From Vibrio lentus (GTDB taxonomy: Bacteria; Pseudomonadota; Gammaproteobacteria; Enterobacterales; Vibrionaceae): DNA of 64,000 bases. A model generated the notes under the pieces. It saw only the letters and a program-made list of their open reading frames with translations, was not told the origin of the DNA and did not search any database. The stretch lies in the NCBI RefSeq assembly GCF_002875945.1, contig NZ_MCZK01000121.1, forward strand, positions 18,702 through 82,701, read 5' to 3'. The position numbers and the translations under genes were made by a program. This document shows, one piece after another, positions 18,123-27,149 of the stretch; the stretch's first letter is position 1, and each line of letters begins with the position of its first letter.

Positions 18123-18779
18123 ATGGACACCAATAACAGCACTTATCATCAGCACAGCTTCGCTCATCAAGATCTGTCTGAAATGACATTTACAGCATGC
18201 ACTTTTATCCGATGCGACTTCAGGCGTTCAAACTTACGCGATGCAACGTTTATCAATTGTAAGTTCATAGAGCAAGGTGATATCGAGGGCTGCCACTTCG
18301 ATGTCGCAGATTTGCGTGATGCAAGTTTTCAGAACTGTCAGCTCGCGATGGCCAATTTCAGTAACGCCAATTGCTATGGGATTGAGCTACGTGAATGTGA
18401 CTTGAAAGGCGCTAACTTTACTCGTGCGAATTTTGCTAATCAGGTGAGCAATCGTATGTATTTTTGCTCGGCGTATATTACGGGTTGTAACCTGTCTTAC
18501 GCCAATTTTGAACAGGCCTGCTTAGAAAAGTGTGAGTTGTTTGAAAATCGCTGGATAGGCACCTATCTTGCCGGTGCATCATTAAAAGAATCGGATCTCA
18601 GCCGCGGTGTATTCTCAGAAGATGTATGGGGGCAGTTCAGCATGCAAGGCGCAAACTTGTGCCATGCTGAATTAGACGGTTTAGACCCTCGTAAGGTCGA
18701 TACATCTGGAATTAAAATTGTGGCTTGGCAGCAAGAGCAACTGCTTGAAACTATGGGCATTGTTGTGATGCCTGATTAA
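18123..18779 (+). CDS. qnr: Qnr pentapeptide-repeat protein
   Basis: 218 residues, exactly the Qnr length. The whole chain is made of pentapeptide repeats of A(D/N)LxX type ('CDFRRSNLRDATFINCKF', 'CDLKGANFTRANFANQ'), broken by the two loops typical of Qnr, with the C-terminal dimerisation helix 'WQQEQLLETMGIVV'. The right-handed beta-helix mimics DNA and protects gyrase and topoisomerase IV from quinolones. Vibrio splendidus-group genomes are known chromosomal sources of qnr. Upstream promoter shows no LexA box. AGGGGG ribosome site before the ATG. Natural role unknown. Confidence 0.9.
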   Translation: MDTNNSTYHQHSFAHQDLSEMTFTACTFIRCDFRRSNLRDATFINCKFIEQGDIEGCHFDVADLRDASFQNCQLAMANFSNANCYGIELRECDLKGANFTRANFANQVSNRMYFCSAYITGCNLSYANFEQACLEKCELFENRWIGTYLAGASLKESDLSRGVFSEDVWGQFSMQGANLCHAELDGLDPRKVDTSGIKIVAWQQEQLLETMGIVVMPD

Positions 18780-18891
18780 TAGAGTGGGTGGAGCTAGGAC
18801 AGCGAATAGTGTTGTTTTGTATGACTAACGCTTGTTACACTATAGCCTCGCGGCTGCACATGTTTATATTCAGTTCAATCTAGAGAAAATT

Positions 18892-19323
18892 ATGACTATA
18901 GAAAATGTGCTTCCTGAAGATTACGCAGAAATGCTTAAGGTTTGGGAAAATTCAGTCCGAGCAACTCATGACTTTATTACAGAAGAAGATATTGAGTTTT
19001 TTAAACCTATCATCATGGAACATGCGTTCCCTGCGGTTTCTTTGAAATGCGTTAAAAATGAAAGTGGTTCGATTGTTGGCTTCGTGGGTGTCCATGATGC
19101 AAAAGTCGAGATGCTTTTCGTTTTGAATGAAGTTCGAGGACAAGGGGTAGGTACGGTGTTGTTGCAACATGCGATTGAGCAGCTAGCAGCCACCAAAGTT
19201 GACGTAAATGAGCAAAACCCACAAGCGGTAGGTTTCTATCAGCACATGGGGTTCAAAATTGAATCACGCTCTCCACTTGATGACATGGGAAAACCATTTC
19301 CAATTCTGCATATGACGCTGTAA
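18892..19323 (+). CDS. YjaB-like GNAT acetyltransferase
   Basis: 143 residues from ATG 18892; an in-frame TTG at 18832 would add 20 residues, but no ribosome site supports it. GNAT fold: acetyl-CoA loop 'EVRGQGVGTVLLQHAIEQL' (R-G-x-G-x-G/A) and C-terminal 'VNEQNPQAVGFYQHMGFKIE'. The start 'VRATHDFITEEDI' and end 'DDMGKPFPILHM' match E. coli YjaB. It transfers acetyl from acetyl-CoA to an unknown amine. Terminator follows at 19373-19403. Confidence 0.85.
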   Translation: MTIENVLPEDYAEMLKVWENSVRATHDFITEEDIEFFKPIIMEHAFPAVSLKCVKNESGSIVGFVGVHDAKVEMLFVLNEVRGQGVGTVLLQHAIEQLAATKVDVNEQNPQAVGFYQHMGFKIESRSPLDDMGKPFPILHMTL

Positions 19324-19372
19324 GCCTCGGTTGTCGTATCACTCGGTTGTAATCAACCACAGTTGCTAGAAG

Positions 19373-19403
19373 AAAAGCCCAAAGCTAATAACTTTGGGCT
19401 TTT
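19373..19403 (+). terminator. bidirectional terminator after the GNAT gene
   Basis: Perfect 12-bp stem AAAAGCCCAAAG (19373-19384) and CTTTGGGCTTTT (19392-19403), loop CTAATAA. A/T ends allow action on both strands; it also separates the convergent small membrane gene. Confidence 0.88.
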
Positions 19404-19470
19404 CCGTATTTGGTCGCATGCATTTTATAATGAAGTTTAGAAAAGAGAATGCTAGCGAATATAGGGCTGA

Positions 19471-19686
19471 TTAATGCATACCTGAACGCATTTTGTCGGC
19501 AAGTGCAAAGAAGACAAACAGCACAAAACAGACCAGAGCGACACCTAGTGAAATTAAGATCGTTGTGGCGTCTTTTGAAACTAGCGGAACAACGATAGAA
19601 GCTATTGCTACCAACATCACCAAGATATGAACGATTCGTCCGTGAATAGGGTTTTTATGACAGAATGAAGCCCATAGGTAACGCAT
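19471..19686 (-). CDS. small two-helix membrane protein
   Basis: 71 residues from ATG 19686; an upstream in-frame GTG at 19695 is possible and neither has a clear ribosome site. Two hydrophobic segments (about residues 18-36 and 43-63) with a His/Lys-rich N-terminus and Lys/Arg near the C-terminus. No recognised family. Single gene, convergent with the acetyltransferase. Supported mainly by membrane pattern and clean position. Confidence 0.5.
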   Translation of the reverse strand: MRYLWASFCHKNPIHGRIVHILVMLVAIASIVVPLVSKDATTILISLGVALVCFVLFVFFALADKMRSGMH

Positions 19687-20136
19687 TTTTAACACCAGTA
19701 TAATATTAGTGGGTTTATTCTATTTCCCTAGTGAGTGTTTTGTAAATATATTTTTCACTACAGGTGACTGTAAACATGATCTAGGTCTTTGTGTTATAAA
19801 ACTGATTAAATAACATAAAGTTATTGCTTCTTGATAGAGTTGTTACTATCTGTATGATTAATCATAGTATTTCGTATTCTTTGGAATGATAAGTTAAAAA
19901 TTGTTCGATTTTTGGTTTCTTGACTGAAGATCTCATTTACTGAGTGTTCTATTAAGAGACCGTTTGCTTATTATTATTTGTCTCGTCAATGTCTATATAA
20001 TTAGAATCAGTTTTTAGTCTGTGATGCGTTTTATGTTATTTATCAAAGAGATTTTTTGATTTGAGATCGCGGTAATCTCGTTCGCAATTCTGTTTGATAT
20101 ACTCAATGTACACTCGATAAATGTGATGGAGATGAT
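19687..20136. other. AT-rich intergenic region
   Basis: 450 bases, strongly AT-rich with T-runs and no ORF with a ribosome site. Contains the promoters of the flanking small genes; nothing else recognised. Confidence 0.4.
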
Positions 20137-20397
20137 ATGTCGAAAACCGCGAAGATCATTAATGAAGATAAGTTGGTCAAGAAGGCGTTGGAAGTCGGTT
20201 TTAAAATGGCAAAATTACAAGGTTTTGATTTGCCGCACTCATCTCAACCTATAAAAATTAAATCAGTGTACCTATTTCTAGTCGAAGTGAATCAGATTAC
20301 GCCTCTTCCAGAAAGTAAGCTCGATGGGGCTAATATTAAAAAACGTTTGGCGTTATGGATACACAAGGCATTGCCTGATAACGACCCATTAAAATAG
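20137..20397 (+). CDS. DUF5062 family protein
   Basis: 86 residues, soluble, basic, with a GATGGAGAT ribosome region before the ATG. Sequence pattern ('DKLVKKALEVGFKMAKLQG', 'IKKRLALWIHKALPDNDPLK') matches the DUF5062 family of Vibrio-type bacteria. No function known. Monocistronic, with a strong terminator at 20464-20495. Confidence 0.78.
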   Translation: MSKTAKIINEDKLVKKALEVGFKMAKLQGFDLPHSSQPIKIKSVYLFLVEVNQITPLPESKLDGANIKKRLALWIHKALPDNDPLK

Positions 20398-20463
20398 CCT
20401 TAGCTAAACAAGTATGCCTAAGCTTCTTTTTAGGCTGTTACTCAGTCAGGCATTTGAACTAAG

Positions 20464-20495
20464 AAGCCTAGCGTTTATTCGCTAGGCTTTGTTTT
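20464..20495 (+). terminator. terminator after DUF5062 gene
   Basis: Perfect 10-bp stem AAGCCTAGCG (20464-20473) and CGCTAGGCTT (20480-20489), loop TTTATT, then TGTTTTT. Confidence 0.82.
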
Positions 20496-20500
20496 TAGCG

Positions 20501-22711
20501 CTACTTTTCAATAACTCGAGTAGAGTTTTTCGCTATGGGGACAATCACATAACTGACTTGTTGCCCGTTCACCTGTTTGTTTTGGCTGCGGATTACTTGA
20601 CCATCTACGATTAACGTTGGGTAATCGCCATAGAACCATGCCTCCCATTCGAGGGCATGCTCAGAACGGTTGGTCAGCGTTGACTTCGTGAGTCCATCAT
20701 GACGTAGGGTTAGCTCATGTTCGCCCATTGGTAACTGATCCACACTTAACCATTCTATGTCACTGGTGAGGTGAGAAGCTGTCGTCACTCGGTGCTCTGC
20801 GGCGTTTGGTTTTATGCCCATTAAGCCTTCAATCGTATTCGAAATGAATGTAAAGGATATTTCTGGGTAGTCACCATTGGTTCCTTGAGTTGGACGTTCG
20901 TGTGGCTCATCTTTAGTGTCCATTATGTACTGCATCCACTTCCATGCTTCGGCATTGCGATTATATGGAAAGTAGGTTTCAGGAATGTAGGTGTAGGCTT
21001 CAATATTGTTGGGTGCCTCTGGCGTGCTACCAATGCCATTACCTAAATTGGTAGCAATGAAATCAAGATACCTGTTGTTTCTTTCTCCAGGATCAGTGAT
21101 GAGTTTCATCGGCATGAACCAACTATTCTCTTTACCAAAATCGTTTAGGCGCAGCCCATCTTTTTGAACAATGTTAACGTAGTTCTCTAGTGGTTTATTT
21201 GAATCTACGATGCTCCAGTCTTCATTAAAGTAACGCTTAAGCTCTTGGGCTTTTTCTCGCCATAGTGTTGCCTCACTGTATTCTTCACGTGCTTCTAGCA
21301 TTGCTGTGTAAGCGAGCGTAGCTTGGTATTGAGAACCAATTCCGTCGCCAGCTTCAATTGGAAACTCGCCTCGTTCGTTGTACGTGGCCGATCCTTCAAA
21401 AATACCGCCATAACCTTCAGCGATTCCATTAGGATCTTGGTCATCATGTAGCTCGATGTAATCGGTGAGAACTTTGGTATAAAACTGCCAGAGATCATCA
21501 TCTTCTATATAGCGTTTGTCCCCTGTCCATTGATATTGCTTCCATGCCTTTTCAACAAATTCGAACTGTGCTGGCACTTCACGAACAAACCAATTGTCGT
21601 CGTCATAATCAATAGTATGTGGCGTACCATCGAAGTTAATGGCCCATAGTGTGTACCACTTTCTTGATTCCGTTGAATGCTTGGCGAATGTTTTGAACAT
21701 TGAGAAGTTTTCTGGTTCAAGCCCAGCGATTTTTGCGCCACTTGCTTGGTGTAAGAAGTCTCTCGAGTAAAAAGCGGTTCGGTCAAAATAGCCCGCCCAA
21801 TAAGATGGAATGTAATTTGCGCTGCCATCTCCGTCATTATTGTATTCATCCCGATTCACGAGGTCATGTTGACCTGTCATTACGAAACGTTGAGTTTTCT
21901 CGATCGCCCATTCGAAGGAGTCTTGGAGCTTAGTATTTGAAGAGGTGACCACCACTTGCTTTTCTTTTTCGATAGCGGTGAGCGTCCAAAGCTGTTCTTT
22001 ATTGTTGTCATCTATCACTGCGACTTGTACAGGGTGACGGAAATCGATCACATCGCCCGTGTTGATAGACGAGTAGCTGTTTTCAGATATTAGGATGTTC
22101 TCAATAGTCAATGTGGTTAGATCTGTGCCGAATGGGACCTGGAACTTTATATCCCTAGAAATTTTATTGACGCTAGTGACTCCGACTTGTTCTTGAGCTG
22201 AGAACTGAATGATTTGGTTGAAATTTAGGGGTTTGTTTTTATTACTTTTTATTAATGCAACGCTGTCTACACTGACGCCACCTTGCGCTGAACCTGAGAA
22301 CCAGACTTTTAGCTGTTCGCCTTTTTCTAATGGGATGTGTTTCAAATTTTTTCGCTTGTACTTGGTACTTGGCTTAATTTGTTCACTCACCAATATTTGA
22401 TCGGTGAGGTTAGTCATCGCAAGTGTGGCATCGTTAGAAGGGCTCACAAAGTAAGCGGATAAATCGTAATAGCCCGTCTCAGGAATCGTCACTATTTGAC
22501 TAATGTGGTGATTCTTACCTTGAGCGATACGACCTCGGTACTCACCTTTATGAGTGAAGTCGTCTTTGATATTAGAAAACCAATAATTCCACCCTAATCC
22601 TTTGTTTTCAAAGATAGGGTTCGTAAGAATGTTGTCGTTTTTTTGTGCGTTTGCTCCAGCAGATAACATAAGGGAGAAAGTGACGGCAGAAGCAAGGACT
22701 TTGAGTTTCAT
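20501..22711 (-). CDS. secreted (alpha/alpha)6-barrel glycosidase-like protein
   Basis: 736 residues from ATG 22711; an upstream in-frame start would precede the clear signal peptide 'MKLKVLASAVTFSLMLSAGA'. By eye: a jelly-roll carbohydrate-binding-like domain (about 22-170), an Ig-like segment (about 180-260), a helical region rich in W, D and E that resembles a six-hairpin glycosidase barrel (about 270-610; 'NWFVREVPAQFEFVEKAW', 'DDQDPNGIAEGYGG', 'EAGDGIGSQYQATLAY'), and a C-terminal beta domain. Exact GH family not recognised. It is the last gene behind melA-melB, about 100 bases after melB, so it may free alpha-galactosides outside the cytoplasm for uptake by MelB. Role inferred from context. 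Confidence 0.72.
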   Translation of the reverse strand: MKLKVLASAVTFSLMLSAGANAQKNDNILTNPIFENKGLGWNYWFSNIKDDFTHKGEYRGRIAQGKNHHISQIVTIPETGYYDLSAYFVSPSNDATLAMTNLTDQILVSEQIKPSTKYKRKNLKHIPLEKGEQLKVWFSGSAQGGVSVDSVALIKSNKNKPLNFNQIIQFSAQEQVGVTSVNKISRDIKFQVPFGTDLTTLTIENILISENSYSSINTGDVIDFRHPVQVAVIDDNNKEQLWTLTAIEKEKQVVVTSSNTKLQDSFEWAIEKTQRFVMTGQHDLVNRDEYNNDGDGSANYIPSYWAGYFDRTAFYSRDFLHQASGAKIAGLEPENFSMFKTFAKHSTESRKWYTLWAINFDGTPHTIDYDDDNWFVREVPAQFEFVEKAWKQYQWTGDKRYIEDDDLWQFYTKVLTDYIELHDDQDPNGIAEGYGGIFEGSATYNERGEFPIEAGDGIGSQYQATLAYTAMLEAREEYSEATLWREKAQELKRYFNEDWSIVDSNKPLENYVNIVQKDGLRLNDFGKENSWFMPMKLITDPGERNNRYLDFIATNLGNGIGSTPEAPNNIEAYTYIPETYFPYNRNAEAWKWMQYIMDTKDEPHERPTQGTNGDYPEISFTFISNTIEGLMGIKPNAAEHRVTTASHLTSDIEWLSVDQLPMGEHELTLRHDGLTKSTLTNRSEHALEWEAWFYGDYPTLIVDGQVIRSQNKQVNGQQVSYVIVPIAKNSTRVIEK

Positions 22712-22812
22712 ACTGTTCTCTTTTATTGGAAGTAGAAAGGCTAGTGAGGTTGGAGAGTTGTGGGTATGAACGTCAATGAGGGTTAATACCAACATTGACG
22801 TTGCTCTACGAC

Positions 22813-24240
22813 TTATGTTGCTTGTACCGGTTCTACTGGTTTGTGGTTTTCGCCTTTATTTGAGCCATCGTTGGTGATGTGGTCATACTTTTCAGTGAGG
22901 TGATCTTGAATCTGTTGGTGATACGCACCGTTCAGTTTATAGAAGCGGAAGTAGATGATTAACGCGATAGCGAAAAAGAACGCGGGTAATCCCACCATGA
23001 TGCATTGCATGCCAAATACGGTTTCGGGGCTTTGCACTACATTAGGTACATAATCGACGGCAGTGAGCGATATTCCGATAAAAAATGCTGCAAATGCAGA
23101 GCCTGCTTTCACAACTAAGGTTTGCACAGAGTAGGCGATGCTTTCACAACGAGAGCCCAGTTTAAATTCACCATAGTCGACGGTGTCTGCCACCATAATG
23201 ACGTTAAGAACCCAGAATAAAGCGGTACCGATTTGTAGGAACACACCTGCCGTTGAAATAAGTAAAATACTTTGCGTGTCGTACATGCCTACATAGATGA
23301 GTACCGCGCTGCCTAAGATAGGGAAAGTCGATGCGCAGGCCCATAGAGTGCGGCGTGAGAACATTTTTGCGAGCTTAGGGAATAGCACCAGTGTGATGAG
23401 GTTTGCGATGCCTGCATAAGCCATGTAGTAAGGGAACAGCTCTTCATTGCCGACCACATAAGTGAAGTAGTAAACCGCGAAGGCCGTGATGATGTTAGTC
23501 GCCAAATTGTAAGACAGTGCCATGCATAGAACGCTGGTCAGTTGGTCGTTTTTGTAAATAAGTGATAAAAGCTTTTTCAGAGATACCTTCTCTTCAGGCT
23601 GTGTGGCGTCGAGGTTCGCGGTTGAATAGCGTTCTTTAACATTACGCAGCGTGATAAACGTCGACACTAAGAAACAGGCAATCAACAGCAGCGTGAATAT
23701 TTGGAATCCAAACCCTTTGTCGTCACCACCGACATAGTTGACGAACGGCATTGCAATAGCTGCGGTTACTATCCAGGCAAGGCTCGCAAAAAAACGAGGG
23801 TATGGCACAAGCTCCTCACGTTCACGTTTGTCTAGGGTGAGTGTGGGAACCAGTGACCAAAAAGGAATATCCATTAACGTGTAAGTCATGCCCCAAAGGA
23901 TGTAAGTTACAGCGGCGTATGCGATGAGCCACGGGCCTTCAATATAGTGAGCGCTAAACACCATCAATAAGACGACAGAGTTAGCGAGCGTGCCGATTAA
24001 AATCCAAGGTTTGAATTTCCCCCAACGGGTGCGTGTATTGTTGACGAGCCAGCCCATGATGGGGTCATTGACCGCATCCCAAATACGAGCGACGAGGAAG
24101 ATAGTACCGACGGTAGCGGCAGAAATACCGACGACATCAGTGTAGTAAAACATCAGATACATGTAGACGATGGTGATTGCGAAGTCTTTACCAAATGCCC
24201 CAAAGCCATAGCTTAATTTGGTGTTCATAGAGATACTCAT
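22813..24240 (-). CDS. melB: melibiose:cation symporter
   Basis: 475 residues from ATG 24240, chosen because AAGGAG (24247-24252) is 6 bases away and '[21 protein letters not shown]' is the conserved MelB start. Twelve-helix GPH-family symporter. The Na+/H+ site residues Asp55 and Asp59 in '[13 protein letters not shown]' are intact, as is the loop '[16 protein letters not shown]'. Carries melibiose or other alpha-galactosides with a cation across the inner membrane. Downstream of melA, in the same unit, expected to be MelR-activated. Confidence 0.93.
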   Translation of the reverse strand: MSISMNTKLSYGFGAFGKDFAITIVYMYLMFYYTDVVGISAATVGTIFLVARIWDAVNDPIMGWLVNNTRTRWGKFKPWILIGTLANSVVLLMVFSAHYIEGPWLIAYAAVTYILWGMTYTLMDIPFWSLVPTLTLDKREREELVPYPRFFASLAWIVTAAIAMPFVNYVGGDDKGFGFQIFTLLLIACFLVSTFITLRNVKERYSTANLDATQPEEKVSLKKLLSLIYKNDQLTSVLCMALSYNLATNIITAFAVYYFTYVVGNEELFPYYMAYAGIANLITLVLFPKLAKMFSRRTLWACASTFPILGSAVLIYVGMYDTQSILLISTAGVFLQIGTALFWVLNVIMVADTVDYGEFKLGSRCESIAYSVQTLVVKAGSAFAAFFIGISLTAVDYVPNVVQSPETVFGMQCIMVGLPAFFFAIALIIYFRFYKLNGAYHQQIQDHLTEKYDHITNDGSNKGENHKPVEPVQAT

Positions 24241-24338
24241 TGCCACTCCTTACGCCTCCTCGGTGAGAAGGCGTTGATATTCACGTTATTGTTCGCACTG
24301 TTGTTGCTATATGCGTTATTGTTTTTATTCGTATTAGA

Positions 24339-25691
24339 TTATTGGTTGACCCACTCCGGTAACCAACCTTCATGTGCTTCAATTAAGTCATCGACCAGTG
24401 TATAAATTTCTTCCAGTCCGAGTACCGCGGCAGTGTGTGGGTCTAGCATTGCTGCGTGGTAAATACGGTCGCGATTTTCGGTCAGAATGGCTTCAGTCAA
24501 TAGAGTTTGTACATTGATGTTGGTCTGCATTAACGCGGCTAAGTGGTTAGGTAGACGCCCTGCCTTGATAGGTTGAACACCATTCGCGTCCACCAAGCAA
24601 GCAACCTCAACACAGCAGCCTTGCGGTAAATTGTCGATCAATGCTTCATTCTTTACGTTTCCGTAGATAACGCTCGGGGTGCCTGTCCAGATAGAATTCA
24701 TGATGGTGCTGGCGTACTCATGAGACTCATCAACAGTAATTTTGTCGGCGGTTTTAAATTCTTGAAGGTCGCGCTTCCAGTCTGCAATTTGCTCGACACA
24801 GCGCTTAGGGTACTCATCCAGTGGCACTTTATAACGTTCAATTAAATCTGGGCGATTTGGTTTGATAAAGTAGGGGGTGTATTCCGAAAAATGTTCAGAA
24901 GACTCAGTCACAAAGTAGCCCAACTTTTTGAACATCTCGTAGCGAACTAAATTTGTGCAACGGCCATTGTGATGGATGCCAGGCTTCGGGGCTTTGCCAC
25001 TCTCAAATGCTTCTAGTAGGTCTGGGTAGATATCGACATATTCACCTTGCTCGGTTTTCTTCTCTAGAGTGAGGTAATAAGCCATATGGTTAATGCCGGC
25101 ACAGGTGTAACGAAGGTCTGAATACTCTAAGTCTAGGTCTCGTGCTAACTCTTCTGCGGTACCTTGTACTGAGTGGCATAAACCGACTTGTTTAATGTGC
25201 GGATACTTTTCATACATTGCCCATGTGTTCATCGCCATTGGGTTGACGTAGTTGAGCATGGTGGCGTTCGGACAAACCTCGGTCATATCTTCACAGACAC
25301 TCCACAGATGCGGTATGGTGCGAAGCGAGCGCATAATACCGCCAGGGCCTAATGTATCTGCGATGGTTTGCTCAAGGCCATGTTGTTTACATACCTCAAA
25401 GTCTGTAACCGTACATGGCTCATAGCCACCAATTTGAAAGGCAATCACAACGAAGTCGGCATCCTGCAAAGCTTCTTTTTGGTTTAGGTGACACGATATA
25501 GACCCTGTCGCGCCTGATGATTCCATCAATTTGCTCACCACAAGGTGGGATTCTTCCAATCGAAGTTCATCAATATCCATCAAAGCCACATGAGCGTTCT
25601 TTAATGCGGAGCGGTGGAAAACATCCCCAAGGATATTTTTGACAAAAATGGTGGAGCCTGCACCAATGAATGTGATTTTAGGGTTTTTCAT
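24339..25691 (-). CDS. melA: alpha-galactosidase, GH4 family
   Basis: 450 residues, very close in pattern to E. coli MelA. NAD-binding 'KITFIGAGSTIFVKNILGDVFH', the GH4 region 'QIGGYEPCTVTDFEVCK', and metal/catalytic residues in 'NYVNPMAMNTWAMY', 'LCHSVQGTAEEL' (Cys) and 'AGINHMAYYL' (His). GH4 enzymes use NAD+ and Mn2+ in an oxidation-elimination mechanism. It cleaves melibiose to galactose and glucose in the cytosol. AAGGAT ribosome site 6 bases from the ATG. Divergent from melR across a 322-base control region. Confidence 0.95.
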   Translation of the reverse strand: MKNPKITFIGAGSTIFVKNILGDVFHRSALKNAHVALMDIDELRLEESHLVVSKLMESSGATGSISCHLNQKEALQDADFVVIAFQIGGYEPCTVTDFEVCKQHGLEQTIADTLGPGGIMRSLRTIPHLWSVCEDMTEVCPNATMLNYVNPMAMNTWAMYEKYPHIKQVGLCHSVQGTAEELARDLDLEYSDLRYTCAGINHMAYYLTLEKKTEQGEYVDIYPDLLEAFESGKAPKPGIHHNGRCTNLVRYEMFKKLGYFVTESSEHFSEYTPYFIKPNRPDLIERYKVPLDEYPKRCVEQIADWKRDLQEFKTADKITVDESHEYASTIMNSIWTGTPSVIYGNVKNEALIDNLPQGCCVEVACLVDANGVQPIKAGRLPNHLAALMQTNINVQTLLTEAILTENRDRIYHAAMLDPHTAAVLGLEEIYTLVDDLIEAHEGWLPEWVNQ

Positions 25692-26013
25692 AGTTGAATC
25701 CTTTACCTTCTTTAATTCGTTGAAGATAACTTACACCTTGAATGAGGGAGGATTCGTCTCAGATAAATCAATAGCAGTTCTGTTTCCTAATATTTATAAC
25801 TCGAAGAGAGGAAATCTTAGGAAACAGGATAACTTAATCAGTTTTGGGGATAGTCTTCCTAAAGCGGAACGAGATTTGAAGTTAAGATGTTGATTTTAAT
25901 CCCACCTTATAGATCTTACTAAATGGGGTATTCCGTCTTTATGATCTTCTTCTGATTTTTCTGTACGGTGAACTGTTAGAAAGTCAGTTATACGATTTCC
26001 TAAGGAGCGATAG
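25692..26013. promoter_or_regulatory. melA-melR divergent control region
   Basis: 322 bases. Inverted arms CTGTTTCCTAA (25780-25790) and TTAGGAAACAG (25817-25827) have a 26-base spacer. Further TTTCCTAA-like copies occur at 25854-25861 (CTTCCTAA) and 25996-26003. These are candidate MelR half-sites by position and repetition; I did not match them to the E. coli MelR consensus. Confidence 0.4.
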
Positions 26014-27033
26014 ATGTCTCAATCTTACCCAGATACGCTGAAAATTGTCGCGCAAGACAAGTATTCCTCTGCAACCGTATCAGTGAGTCCGTTATCACTT
26101 TACTCTTCCTATGAGAAAATTGATGTTGAACTCAGGCCTCCACACTCAATGCCGGGTTATCACTGGCATGGTCAAATTGAGGTAAACATTCCATTTGGTG
26201 GCGACGTTGAATACATCATCAATGGCAGCCCGTTAGTGGTAAAAAATGGTGCGATTGGATTATTTTGGGCATCGGTACCTCATCGACTGACGAATCCAGG
26301 TCAAAGCCACAATATGGGAATCATCAATATACCCATTCACCATTTTATGTCTTGGCCACTCAGTCGAGAACTTGTCAATCAGATTACTCACGGGTGTGTG
26401 CTTCAATCCAACTCTTGTTCGTTGATTAGTGAGTTTGAAATTGCACGTTGGGAACAAGAGATGAAGCATTCGTCTGAGAGTCGGCAGCAATTGGCGGTCG
26501 ATGAAATTGGCTCGATGCTTAAGCGGATCTGTCTTGACGGTTGGCAACAACTGCTGGTGAATCGACAAGATAGATCGACAACAAAAGGAGTGTCCAAGCA
26601 TTCTCAATTCTATGTGAGTCAAATGCTGGAATACATCGCGACTCATCACAATCAACCGCTGACGATTAAAGATATTGCAGAGCATATTGGCTTACACACC
26701 AATTATGCGATGAATGTGTTCCAGCGGACCATGCAGATGACCATTAAACAGTACATTACTGCTATGCGAATCAATCATGCTAGAGCTTTGTTGAGTGACA
26801 CGGATAGAACGATTCTTGATATCTCGTTGACTGCAGGTTTCAATTCTAGCAGTCGATTCTATGAAACCTTCCAGACATACATTGGCGTCACTCCTACCCA
26901 ATACCGGAAATTGGCAAGAGACGACCATCGCTGGTCTAGCCACGGAGCCAGTCCGTTATATGATCTTGAGAAAGGGGCATGTGACGGTAAAAGGCCATTA
27001 ACAGTGGCTGACAGCTTAAATGATGGTGACTGA
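26014..27033 (+). CDS. melR: MelR, AraC-family activator of mel operon
   Basis: 339 residues. N-terminal cupin-like sensor ('PPHSMPGYHWHGQIEVNIPFGGDVEYIING') and C-terminal AraC HTH ('LTIKDIAEHIGLHTNYAMNVFQRTM' and 'TILDISLTAGFNSSSRFYETF') match E. coli MelR through nearly the whole length. Activates melAB in the presence of melibiose. AAGGAG ribosome site before the ATG. A C-terminal tail of about 30 residues beyond the HTH is longer than in E. coli MelR. Divergent to melA as in E. coli. Confidence 0.93.
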   Translation: MSQSYPDTLKIVAQDKYSSATVSVSPLSLYSSYEKIDVELRPPHSMPGYHWHGQIEVNIPFGGDVEYIINGSPLVVKNGAIGLFWASVPHRLTNPGQSHNMGIINIPIHHFMSWPLSRELVNQITHGCVLQSNSCSLISEFEIARWEQEMKHSSESRQQLAVDEIGSMLKRICLDGWQQLLVNRQDRSTTKGVSKHSQFYVSQMLEYIATHHNQPLTIKDIAEHIGLHTNYAMNVFQRTMQMTIKQYITAMRINHARALLSDTDRTILDISLTAGFNSSSRFYETFQTYIGVTPTQYRKLARDDHRWSSHGASPLYDLEKGACDGKRPLTVADSLNDGD

Positions 27034-27149
27034 GTGAGTGACTGAGCGTCTAGGCACTGGCCTAACCTTGAGGATAAACGCAGCCAGTGTTTCAGTATTA
27101 CTCAAGATGGGCCGGCGTCATGTCGAAGGTTTCAAACCAGTCGATACGA

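Noticed and set aside
27034..27149. Short ORF after melR
   Set aside because: Overlaps the end of the convergent secreted protein gene and has no ribosome site or family pattern.
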